Assembly (NCBI RefSeq): GCF_002878395.1
Contig: NW_025861691.1
Span: forward strand, 60,930 to 124,929
DNA length: 64,000 nucleotides
Origin: Capsicum annuum
Taxonomy: Eukaryota > Streptophyta > Magnoliopsida > Solanales > Solanaceae
Direction: 5' to 3'
A program made the position numbers and the translations under genes. Positions 11,549 through 21,906 of this stretch are shown in pieces (the first letter of the stretch is position 1; every line of letters starts with the position of its first letter). The notes beneath the pieces were generated by a model. The model was not told where the DNA came from, ran no database searches, and worked only from the letters and a program-made list of their open reading frames with translations.

Positions 11549-14361
11549 TGTGATACCCCAGTTTTTCCCATAAAATATTTTGCTCCCGAATGTGTCGAGT
11601 CGTTAAAGCCTTTTTATCTTGCCAAGAGAAGCTTAGCACTCAAAAAAAAATAAAATTTGCTAAGTGTTCAAACTTTCTCATTTAGACCTCTGATCTTCGG
11701 GTATTTATTTGACGACATTTACACATCCGTTTTTCTATTTTCAAGTTGCGTTGTGATGGGAAAAGGTCGTAATACATCCGAGTGAGTTTCGGAATTTTTG
11801 GAGTAGCATAAGGGCATGTTTGGGAGCCCAAAACAGTGGCACCATGCGATTAGCATGCTCCAGAAATTTTCAGCATTTCAGGGCCAACTTCAAACAATCA
11901 TCACTTCCTGAATATAAGGAACTGGGAGATCTGCTATATATCAAATGAAATCTATTTGAGTCTTCTTTCCAATGCAATTGGTTTCACCTCATTCCAACAT
12001 CAGAGTAATAAGTTACGATCAATTTATTTCAGCATGTCAAATCAGTAACTGAGGGACGGATTTGATTTGGGTCAACTTCAGTCGATCATAACTCCTTATA
12101 TATGATGAGCTGGGTATCCTACCATATATAAAATTAAAGATCTTTGAGTTACCTTTCCAATGATATAAATTTCGTAAAAATCCAATACCCGAACGAGGAG
12201 TTATTCAGTTTTTCGTGGCCAAGGTGCGCAGGATTTTTCTGCCATTTTTCAATTTCCTTAGGGGCAATCCAGTCATTTCACCCTTGCCCCATTTCGTGGA
12301 AATAAGCATAAAAACTGATTTTGGGCATCAAAGTCTGTTATTTTCAAAAAAAAATTCCAAGAAAGAAACCCTAAACTTCTAAATTCCCCTTCCTAAATCT
12401 TTCAATTCCACCATGGAAATTCCAAATTAATCCGATAAATGAAGTCCCCATTCCGAGCTAAATGAAGTCCCCATTCCGAGCTCTTCGAGATACACCAATC
12501 AATTTCGTGAATAGTGTTCCGAGGCAAGAATTCATTCCAATCTTTAATTTTAAGGTATGTGGGGTTTGAACAAGAATAGTTCTTCCGTTCTTGTGCCCGT
12601 ATCTTTAATTTTTATTATGGATTATTATGAGTTTGACAAATGAATTTATTTCAAAGATATCCTACCATGAGATTTTGATTATGTGTAATGTAAATTGTTC
12701 AAGCTTGCCAATTATGATTATTTATTGGATTCATATGGTTCTATAAGTTGAATTATGTCTAAATAATTCGATTATGAACTTATAAAGATTTGAATTGTAA
12801 GTTTTGAATCACATGAGTATTTGACTATTTTCGTTCTATGAATTGAGATTTAATATTGGGATTCTTGGTGTTTCTATCAAGAATTGATATATTTTGAACA
12901 TGTATCCACGTTTTAAGTTCAAGAATGAATTATTGGTATTTCCAAGTATTTTCGAGCCATGTGTCAAATTTTGAGCTTCCTTATGACGATTTGAGTTATT
13001 GGGTATATTGATATCGAAGTTGCAATGAGTCTTGGTATTTTCCGAATGGTTTTGATGAGTTAAATTATTGAAAATATTACGTATTGAGTTTTCATATCCT
13101 TTTCCAAATGTTGAGAAGGTTATGGTTCAATGCATTGATACCTTGTTGATGTTGAGGAAGATTAAAATGTTTTGAGCTAAAATGTGTTGAGTTAGGAATC
13201 CACAAATTGATATGATTTGATAAATGAGAAAGATATTTGATTTGGTCTTTTTAATAGACCCTTGTGATGTTTTGGTAGATTTTCTAACGCGTTCTAAGCT
13301 TATCAGGGAGTAGTACTTATCACCGAGAGGGAAATTTGGTATTTTCCCAAACCTATGTGCCACCGTAGGGTTGTTTGATGATGCTATTATTGGCTAGAGA
13401 GCCCGATTGTGATTATTGCAGTTTTAAGGTCTTAATCCCTGGCAAGGAGTATGACACTCCCGCCAACGGGGATTTCAAACGTTGGTATTCCACATAGCTC
13501 ACGTGGGATTGTCGGTTATAGGAAACTCCCGTGTCCATAAGATTAAGTTTCTTGAATTACCGAGTCACTCCGAGATTTGAGTCAAAGAGTTGAGATGTTT
13601 ATGATGTTTTATGGTCATTTATGATGATTTATAATTACCTATGATGATTTCTGACGATATGATAATTTATAATGATTTATCATAATTTATGATTTATAAT
13701 GATTTATGTGGATTACGAGATTTTATCATATGAACTGTTTATTATGAAATTACGAAAAGTATGATTTGATATAACTCAAGCCAAGTGAGTCATCATTGTC
13801 CGTATGCATGTTTTCATGAGATTGATTATACTATTTATATTGTTGCATGTACCCCCACATACACCGTACATTTTAAAGTGCTGACCCACATATTTCCATG
13901 GGCTACATTCTTACCGAAATGTAGGTACAAGCTGTAGCGCACATATCATGTTCAGCTGGGTCGCAGCTCTCGATCGGCAGGTGATTAGTCCTTTTGATTC
14001 AGGGACTTGAGTTGTTCAGATTTGAGGTGTATTGTATTTTCTGTATTCAGTCGTATTGAGTAGGGGTAGTTGGGAGTCATGACCCGGCTATCTTTGGTCA
14101 ATGCTAGTAGAGGCTTCATAGACAGTCACTAGTAGTCAGTGTATTCAGTTTTAGATTTGTATATATATGAGCAAAATTGTGACCGTGGAAATTTACTTTT
14201 ATGTTGGTCAGACTAAGTTATGGGTTGTTTCCGCATTATTCCTTCTATTTTATGTATTTTATTCAGTTGCTTTGGGTTATGCCGGATGAAGGGTTAGCTT
14301 GGGGTCACTTGTAACCTTAAGCACCATGTGACGTCTCGGGATCCAATTTTGGGGCGTTACA
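11549..14361 (+). repeat. LARD 3' LTR
   Basis: 2813 bp copy of 4883-7678 with scattered substitutions. It has a 24-bp tandem duplication near 12437-12484 (AAATGAAGTCCCC twice) that the left LTR lacks. Splice-donor-like AAG|GTATGT at 12552-12560. Ends GGGGCGTTACA. Confidence 0.85.
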
Positions 14362-14366
14362 TATGG
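14362..14366. repeat. LARD target-site duplication, right
   Basis: TATGG directly after the 3' LTR; partner CATGG at 4878-4882. Confidence 0.6.
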
Positions 14367-15306
14367 TCGCCGTCATCTATTTCGAGGAAAATCTGTAACT
14401 TTAGTTTTATTTCTTTATTTAGGGTTAACTATTTAAAAGCTTTGTTTTAGGGTTTTCGGGTTTCGATTGACATATCCCACAAGATAGAAGATACAATTTT
14501 TATCTCTCTATAAGACCAATATTTTGGAGCTTTGTCTTGTGATTTAATTCAAATTATACTTTTGATTTTCTTTATCATTGTAAGTTAATCCTTTCAGTTA
14601 TGAATTCAATTTGCATACGTGTTTCTTGCATCATGAGTGGCTAAACACCTGTAACCTTAATCATGGGATCTAGGGTTAGGTCATGATAAGGTGTTAAATA
14701 CTCAAGATTTAATAGGTGTTAGGATTTCTTGGTAATTCTCAGGTTATAATTTACGTCCGTTGGTTGTAAACAGTAGGCCTACCTACTTTGGTTTGCTTGA
14801 GAAAGAAATCATAAACAGTAAGAAGTGAATTATCAACAGGGACTCGAAAAGGCTTCGTTTAATAATCAGCGCTGTAACAAGGTTGATTAACCTGAGCTAA
14901 AATCTGGACAGTGTATAGCGATTCCCTAAGTCTGAGAGGATTAGGAAATTAGTCGCTTGAATAGATCGAGAGACATTTGAGCATATCATCGATAAAGATA
15001 GCTTGTGATCCTAACCACCGTGAGAGTCTTGAGTAAATTTTAGCATCTGTCATGTACCGTAAGCCCTAGTGAACATAATCTTGGTTATTTCATAAGATCT
15101 TGGCTACAAATATCAAATTCAAAGTGACAATCAATTATCTGAAAAAATTAAACCCCATTTCCGAAAATAGTAAACTATCGGTGAATTAAATCGTAAACAA
15201 CTTGACTTCACACCTTATTTCCTGTGGGATTCAACCCTAACCTAGATGGGTTTTATGTTGAAAATGATCGCTTACACCCATTCAAGAGTGTAATTTGAGC
15301 GTTATA
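14362..15306 (+). repeat. Athila 5' LTR, second part
   Basis: Continues the U3 array word (TCGCCGTCATC) and runs to GAGCGTTATA next to the tRNA-Asp primer site. The terminal dinucleotide is TA rather than CA, one transition from the norm. Non-coding. Confidence 0.7.
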
Positions 15307-15311
15307 AAAAA

Positions 15312-15330
15312 TAGCGCCATTGCCGAGGAA
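15312..15330 (+). other. Athila primer-binding site (tRNA-Asp)
   Basis: TAGCGCCATTGCCGAGGAA differs by three transitions from the classical Athila site TGGCGCCGTTGCCGGGGAA, complementary to the 3' end of tRNA-Asp. This separates element B from the Met-primed elements around it. Confidence 0.85.
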
Positions 15331-15480
15331 TATAGTTGTAAACTGAAAGTTTGTGTGCGCTAATTTACTGTTAGTTATGTTTTCTAGGTTTACGTTTGTT
15401 TGTTATTTTTGTTTATTTGCAGGATCCTAATAGTGTACACCAAGCACAGCTCAATCTGGAACTCCAACGCATAACAAGAA

Positions 15481-16495
15481 ATGTCAGAACAGTCGTTGCA
15501 ATATAAGTTTGATGATGATGATGACGTTATGGATGGAGCAGGTGCAGCTGGTGCCATCATTCCTCCACCATTGGCACATAAAGCAAAGTTCAACATTACA
15601 GGCACGATGATCCAACTCTTGAACTTGAAAGGGCTGTTTGGGGGCCTTCATAGGGATGACCCTAACCTACATCTGGCGAATTTTTTCACCATTTGAAATC
15701 TTTTGATAACCCAGGAGTGAGCTAGAACGCTATCCGATTGAGGCTATTCCCATTGTCTATGTCTGGGAAGGCAACATTGTGGCTGAATGAGCTGACGCTT
15801 GATTCTATAACTAACTGGAGGCAGTTGAAAGGAGCTTTCCTAGAAAGGTTCTTTCCACCTTCCAGGAGGGTATAGTTGAGGGATGAGATCAACAACTTTA
15901 GACAGCTCCCGACTGAGGCCTTGCATGAAACTTGGGAAAGGTTCAAGAAGAAGCTGACACAGTGTCCGAACCACAACATAATGGACATACTTTTGATGGA
16001 GACTTTATACGGGGCTCTTAACTCTGTAACAAAGCCTATTGTAGATAACGCCGCTGGTGGTTCATTTGTTGATCTGTTTTTTCAAGATGCCTCAGATATG
16101 CTGAATCGGATGACCAAATGGAGTCGGTCTTGGTACACCAGGGATTCTGTAGTGGTAAGCCCCACTGTTCATATTGGAATGAATTCTGAACAATGTAGGA
16201 AAGATGAGGAGTGGGATCAAGATATGGCCCATCTAAGACTCAGATGGACTTACTCACCAAGCACTTATTATCGGGGAAGAGTGAGAAAGTAAAGGCTGTG
16301 ACTTCTTAGGACTAAGTTGATGTTGAACTTGAAGAAGAGGATAATTATGTTAATAATCAGGGGGGTTTCCAAGGCAATAGCCAAGGGAATCAAGGTCGGA
16401 AAATCTATGACAAGCCTGGTTACAAAGACAAGAAGCAAGGGAACTGGAGAAGCAGAAATGAAAAGAGTGGCGATTTGAGACAAGATTGAAGGGAA
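15481..16495 (+). pseudogene. Athila gag remnant
   Basis: The first frame (15481-15696) gives an acidic, then proline-rich N-terminus (MSEQSLQYKFDDDDD) and the start of the gag core (GLHRDDPNLHLANFF). A frameshift follows. From about 15780 to 16290 another frame gives the retrotransposon gag core (WRQLKGAFLERFFP, then LHETWERFKKKLTQCPNH). The basic tail (NQGRKIYDKPGYKDKKQGN) is readable to about 16470. Frameshifts and stops make it non-functional. Confidence 0.85.
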
Positions 16496-16511
16496 GAATG
16501 AGTAAATAAGT

Positions 16512-18290
16512 TTGTTCTCAGTAGTTGATGTGTATTTTAAGGACGAACAGGACGTTCCCATAACTGAGCAACTTATTATCGAACCTTTAGTTGTGGTCAT
16601 GATGAATTATGATATTGAAGGCAATGAGGAGTACGAAGAGACAGTTTGTGCCTTGTCAGGCATCGGTTCATATCTTTATGCTCCAAAAAAGTTGGACCTT
16701 GATCTGGCTAATCGACCAACGCCACCAGCCAAGCCATCTATTGAAGATCCTCAAGTGTTAGAGTTGAAGGAGATGCTTGGGCATTTATGGTACGTGTTTC
16801 TGGGTAAAGGGAACAAGCTACCTATTAGTATTGCAGCTGATTTGGGAGAACAACAAGTGAATGCACTTATTTAAGTACTTTAGAAGCACAAGAGAGCAAT
16901 AGGGTGGACCATCATAGATATTATTGGTATTCCTCAGGGCATCTGCACGCATAAAATTCAACTTGATAAAGATTGTATTCCAACCATAGAACATCAGTGC
17001 CGTCTTAACCCACCAATGAAAGAGGTGTTTAAGAAGGATATTATTAAATGGTTGGATGCAGGAGTGATTTACCCTATTTCAGATAGCAAGTAGGTGAGCC
17101 CACTTCAATGCGTGCCTAAAATAGGGGGTATGACGATGGTTGCTAATGAAAAGAATGAGTTGATTCCATCAGGCCAGTAACTGGGTAGAGATTTTACATG
17201 GACTACCACAAGTTAAACTCTTGGACTCTGAAGGACCACTTCCTAATGCCTTTTATGGACCAAATTCTTGACCGATTGGCCGGTAGGGGGTGGTATTACT
17301 TCTTGGATGGTTATTCTAGATATAACCAAATCTGTATTGCTCCTGAAGATCAGGAGAAGACGACATTCACATGCCCATATGACACCTTTGATTTTAAGAG
17401 GATGCCATTTGGGCTATGCAGTACACCCACCGCTTTTCAACGGTGCATATGTCTATCTTCTTTGACATGGTGGAAGACACCATAGAGGTATTCATGGATA
17501 ATTTCTCTGTGGTGGGTGATTCATTTGAAATGTGTTTGGAAAATTTGGATGTGGCCTTGCAAAGATGTGTTGAATTTAACCTAGTGCTTAATTGGGAAAA
17601 ATGTCATTTCATAGTAAAGGAGGGCATCGTTCTTGGACACAAAATTTCCAAAAAAGGGATAGAAGTTGATCGAGCAAAAATTGAACTTATCAAAAAACTA
17701 CCACCTCCTATTTTAGTGAAGGGAGTGCGTAGTTTTCTTGGTCATGCAGGCTTTTATCGGAGATTCATAAAAGACTTCTCTAAGGTTGCAAATCCACTTT
17801 GCAAGCTTTTTGAGAAGGAAGTGAAATTTTTCTTCGATGGCGAGTGCTTGAAGGCATTTGAGTGCCTTAAAGGGAAGCTGGTTGAAGCACCTATTGTTAT
17901 TGCACCTGACTGGGCAAAACTATTTGAGATAATGTGTGATGCAAATGGTGTTGCCCTGGGAGCTGTATTGGGACAAAAGATGGACAAACTGTTTCATCCG
18001 ATATATTATGCCAGCAAAGCACTGAATGGAGTGTAAAAGAATTACACCGTAACTGAATAGGAACTTCTGGTTGTGGTTTATTCTTTTGATAAATTTAGAG
18101 CTTATCTGCTCGGGACCAAAGTGGTGGTCCAGACCGACCATGCTTCCTTGAGGTATTTGATGGCTAAGAAGGATGCAAAACGAAGGCTTATTAGATGGGT
18201 GTTGCTTCTGCAAGAATTTTATTTCGAGGTCAAAGGTAGGGAAGGTTGTGAAAACTACGTTGCAGATCATCTATATAGAATGGAAGGTGA
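16512..18290 (+). pseudogene. Athila pol remnant: linker, RT and RNase H, no protease
   Basis: The pre-RT linker (ETVCALSGIGSY, LDLDLANRPTPPAKPS) begins right after the gag tail, so the expected aspartic protease is missing, probably by an internal deletion near 16490-16512. RT: DYHKLNSWTLKDHFLMPFMD from 17198, with the Athila hallmark CPYDTFDFKRMPFGL. The catalytic motif is FMDN at 17491-17502 instead of FMDD. A frameshift falls near 17410-17450. RNase H: MCDANGVALGAVLG near 17930, then [15 protein letters not shown] to about 18290. Stops at 16873, 17093, 17179 and 18034 disrupt it. Confidence 0.85.
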
Positions 18291-18297
18291 ATAGGAA

Positions 18298-19041
18298 TCC
18301 AGTGATGAAACAAAGATAAATGATGCATTTCTTGATGAGAAGATCCTGGCGGCTACTGTGGAAAAATTACCTTGGTACGCAGATTATGCAAACTATGTTG
18401 TGAGTGAGGTCATCCCAGAAAATCTTTATTTTCATGAAAGGAAGAAATTCTTGCATGATGTAACATATTACTTCAGGGATGAGCCTTACCTTTTTCGGCG
18501 ATGCACAGACAATATCATATGGAGATGTGTACCAGAAGTATATGTATTATGCATACATGCTTCCCCAATTGGGGGACACCATGCGGGTGACCGAACAACT
18601 AGGAAGGTGTTGTAGAGTGGCTATTATTGGCCAACATTATTTAAGGATGCCCATGAGTTTATGCTAAAATGTGACCAATGTCAGAGGCAGGGGTCAATAT
18701 CTAAAAGACATGAGATGCCCTTGACTAAGATGCTTGAAGTGGAGTTGTTTGATGTCTGGGACATTGATTTCATGGGTCCATTTGTAATCTCATTTAGGAT
18801 GAAGTATATTTTGGTTGCTGTTGACTATGTCTCTAAGTGGGTCAAAGCTGTGGCCTTGGTTGATAACAAAGGAAAGAGGGTTGTTGCTTTTCTCAAAAAT
18901 AACATCTTCTCTCGCTTTAGAGTACCACGTACTATCATAAGCGATGGAGGATCTCATTTTAGCAACAAATTGTTTAGAGAAGCTTTGGAAAAATATGGAG
19001 TGAAACAACACAAAGTGGCTACCCTATACCATCCACAACAC
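18298..19041 (+). pseudogene. Athila integrase remnant, truncated
   Basis: Zinc-binding HHCC region: HASPIGGHHAGDRTTRKVL near 18562-18615, then [11 protein letters not shown] from 18664. Catalytic core: DIDFMGPF (first Asp, near 18766) and [13 protein letters not shown] (second Asp, near 18941). The frame runs to ATLYHPQ near 19040 and then changes into unrelated minus-strand sequence, so the catalytic Glu and the C-terminus are lost. One in-frame TAG is at 18613. Inactive. Confidence 0.85.
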
Positions 19042-20470
19042 ACCATCTCCTCCTTGGGAGAAAACCTCTACCTTTTGGTTCTTAACTGACTCCTTCAGTC
19101 TGACCAAACTAGGATCCCTGTCTTGCTTCTCCTTTACCTCCGAGACCAAAGAGGACTCAGAACTACTCTAAACTAAGATACTCCCTTCAGCAGAATCAAG
19201 CAATCTAACACCCAACCTAGACAAACGCTACACATCATGAGTTAATTCTTTCTTATCATTCTCTACATAAGCTATACTATCCATAAACAACCTGCTAAGA
19301 GCATCTGCCACAATATTGTCCTTGCTCGAGTGATACAACACACTTGTATCATAGTCTTTTAGCAATTCTAACCATCTTCTTTCCCTAAGATTTAACTCTC
19401 TCTGAGTAAACGCATACTGGAGGCTTTTATGATCAGTAAACACATCAATATGAACAGCATATAAATAATGTCTCCATAATTTCAAAGAAAAAACTACAGC
19501 TGCTAATTGAAAATCTTAGGTTGGGTAATTCTTCTCATGAGGCTTCAACTGTCTAGAGGCATAAGCTATAACTTTACCCCTCTACATAAACACACAACCG
19601 AAACCAACTCTAGAAGCGTCATAATACACCACAAAACCATCAGTACCATCGGGTAAAGATAACACTGGGGATGAAGTGAGTCGAGTCTTCAACTCCTGAA
19701 AACTCTTCTCACAGGCATCTGTCTAGTAGAACTTAACTTTTTTTTTGGGTCAACTGGGTCATGAGAGACGCAATGGAAGATAAGCCCTCAATAAAACAAT
19801 GGTAGTAAGTAGATGGACCCAACAAACTCCTAATGTCAGATGGGGAGATAGGTCTAGGCCAATTCTTTATAGATTCTGTCTTTTGGGGATCAACTCTAAT
19901 GCCTTCGGCAGAAATAGGTTGAGTATCGGGAAGGAGATCAATCTTGAATTCTATTTCTCTATTAGGTGGGACCCCTAGGAGATCTTCCGGGAAAACATCG
20001 AGAAACTCATTAACAATGCTAACTAACTGAATTATCATAGTCTCAGACTTAAGGTCTTTAACCTGAACTAGGTGATAGATGCAACCCTTGGAAATCAACT
20101 TCGTAGATTTGAGGTAGGATATGAAATGACTCTTCGAAGTTACAGAACTCCCGGACCAGTCAAAAATGGGCTCGTCAGGAAACTGAAACTTGACCACTCA
20201 GGTATGACAATCTATAGACGAATAGCATTAGTGAAGCCAATCTATTCCCAGATTGACATCAAAATTATCCATATCTAGCTCAATCAAATCAGCACATATG
20301 ACCCAATGAAGTACAGTGACAGGACACTTCTTATACACTCGCTTTGAAATAATAGATTCTCCTACCGGGGTAAAAACCAGAATAGGTTCAGGAATCCGTT
20401 CAGGGTCCATCTCAAAATTTACAGTAACCAGAGGTGTCACATAAGAGAAACTCAAATGGGGGTCCATCAA
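19042..20470 (-). pseudogene. D pol remnant: protease fused to RNase H without RT core
   Basis: Protease frame 20470-20228 (LSFSYVTPLVTVNF; the expected D-[ST]-[GA] active site is degenerate here). An open frame 20197-19733 then runs through the pre-RT linker (VFPEDLLGVPPNREIEFKID), ends [10 protein letters not shown] and continues straight into AEGIRVDPQKTESI, which in relatives lies after the RT palm. About 600 bp are missing at about 19908-19912 and the frame is kept. RNase H follows: YYDASRVGFGCVF near 19620, and DHKSLQYAFTQRELNL in 19485-19228. The linker goes on to 19042 (VEVFSQGG). A few stops are present. Confidence 0.85.
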
Positions 20471-20619
20471 TACTTACATATCAAAATAAAAGACACTGAG
20501 GATACCAGCGACAACATTTGGAGAGTCCTCCTTCTCCTGGAGAGGTGGTATAGCATAGAAGCAATTCTGGCGCGAACCGCCAGCAGTACTAGAAGAGGTG
20601 TCCTGAGGAGAAATTGGGC

Positions 20620-21737
20620 GGACTACAGCACCGGGGGCACTGGTAGCCTAACTCTAGGGAAGAGCATCTCGACTCCCCTATATAGCATATGGATAATCTC
20701 TAAGTCGGTGGCCCAACTTTCCATAACAAAAGCAACCCCTCTGATCAACAAAACACTCGCCAAAATGATCTCTACCACATTTGGCATATAAAGAAGGATG
20801 AGACCTGTTACTTACACTTTCCTGAGACCTAGACGGGATAGGCCTTTTTCCCTTCTCCTGCGTGCTTCTAGATGAGGGAGCACTAACTGAGAAAGGCGCG
20901 AGCATAAATGGACATCCTTGGATTTGAGGGCAGTTCCCTCCATGGAATCTGGACTGACCAAATCCCTACTGCTGTAATCTAGCTCTTTTATTCCCTCTTA
21001 CTCTCTCTCTCTCTCTCTCTCTCTTTCACCTTATCAAATTCAATCTCCTGGGTATGTATCATCAACCGAGAAAGGTCCATCTCCCTATTAAACATAGCAG
21101 ATTTACACTCTTTCACAACATAACTTGACACGCCGGTCACGAACTTGCTCATGATGGTCCTAGAGTCAGCCATCATACTAGGAGCATATTTGGATAACTG
21201 ATTAAATCTAAGACAATACTCCTTAACAGTCATGGAGCCTCATCTCAAATTCATGAATTCCTCTATCTTTTCTTCTCTCATCTCAAGAGGAAAGAATCTG
21301 TCCAAGAATGCATCCTAGAATAACTGCCAAGTCATGGGAGCGGCATCCTCCCCTCTACTCTTCCTCCACATCTCCACCCAATCATATGCAATATCTTTCA
21401 TTCGATAGGCAGCCAATTCAACACTCTCCTTCTCAGTTACATACTTATTCTGGGTGATCTTTCTCACTTCATCCAAGTACATCTTTGGGTCTTCATCTAC
21501 CTTTGACCCATAAAACTCAGGCGAATTCATCCGTATAAAGTCACAAACTCGATCTGTAGCAGAATTATTCTCTTACGGAGGTGGAAGAGTAGTCTGGGCA
21601 TTAGCTTGAGCATTGGAGGTAACTAACTGGGCTAGCGCCTAAAAAGCTGCCTGTAATTCCGTATGAGACACATACTCGTTCAAGGGATCAACGGGTTGAG
21701 GTTGCTCGTTGTTTCTACGAGCTCGACGAGGAGGCAT
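20620..21737 (-). pseudogene. D gag, nearly intact
   Basis: Starts MPPRRARRNNEQPQ with ATG at 21737-21735. Gag core frames: 21530-21315 (NSPEFYGSKVDEDPKMYLDE) and 21233-20988 (MTVKEYCLRFNQLSKYAPSM). A (CT)n microsatellite at 21000-21027 is read on the coding strand as alternating Arg-Glu (RERERERES). The zinc-knuckle region is near 20800-20680 (CFCYGKLGHRLRDYP, final Cys replaced). Stops are few (near 21625, 21575, 21314 and 21235), making this the best preserved gag in the window. Confidence 0.8.
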
Positions 21738-21888
21738 TTTGAAATATAAGAGAGAACGAGTAAATCACAGATAAAGAGACAGTTGTAGGCACGATAAACT
21801 TTAGAAAGAAAGAAAGGACTTTTCCTAAAATGTCCCATAGCCTCTTGCTCATAGATGTGGCGAGCTACCCAAGACTCTGATAACCTTA

Positions 21889-21901
21889 GGCTCAGATACC
21901 A
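21889..21901 (-). other. Primer-binding site of D
   Basis: On the minus strand TGGTATCTGAGCC, five bases after the LTR end; one mismatch to the initiator tRNA-Met site. Confidence 0.85.
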
Positions 21902-21906
21902 AGCTT

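Larger units (their letters stand above)
4883..14361 (+). mobile_element. Complete non-autonomous LTR element without proteins (LARD)
   Basis: Two long LTRs (4883-7678, 2796 bp; 11549-14361, 2813 bp) begin TGTGATACCCC and end TTACA. A primer-binding site follows the first and a polypurine tract precedes the second. The 3870-bp interior has no recognisable gag or pol and no long open frame. The flanks are CATGG (4878-4882) and TATGG (14362-14366), a 5-bp target duplication with one mismatch. Large protein-less elements with full signals are called LARDs; they need proteins from relatives. The LTR ends resemble those of the minus-strand solo LTR at 48272-50707, so a Tekay-like helper is likely. 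Moderate LTR divergence plus a 24-bp duplication in the right LTR show it is not very recent. Confidence 0.85.
4284..19041 (+). mobile_element. Element B: truncated Athila-type Ty3/gypsy element, split by a LARD
   Basis: The 5' LTR begins TGATGTGCG at 4284 and ends near 15306. It is interrupted by the LARD at 4883-14361; without it the LTR is about 1.5 kb, usual for Athila. A primer-binding site related to tRNA-Asp follows, then gag, an RT region with the Athila signature GLCSTPTAFQRC, RNase H and integrase. The element breaks off in integrase at 19041, before the third catalytic acid. Athila protease is not seen. It lies inside element A; a target-site duplication cannot be tested because the right end is gone. 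Confidence 0.85.

Noticed and set aside
16268..16600. 110-codon minus-strand frame over Athila gag/linker
   Set aside because: Antisense shadow of a recognisable plus-strand gag tail and pol linker.
17198..18036. Pararetrovirus (caulimovirus-like) origin for the RT sequences
   Set aside because: Domain order, tRNA primer sites, LTRs and integrase all identify Ty3/gypsy elements; no movement or coat protein signal is seen.
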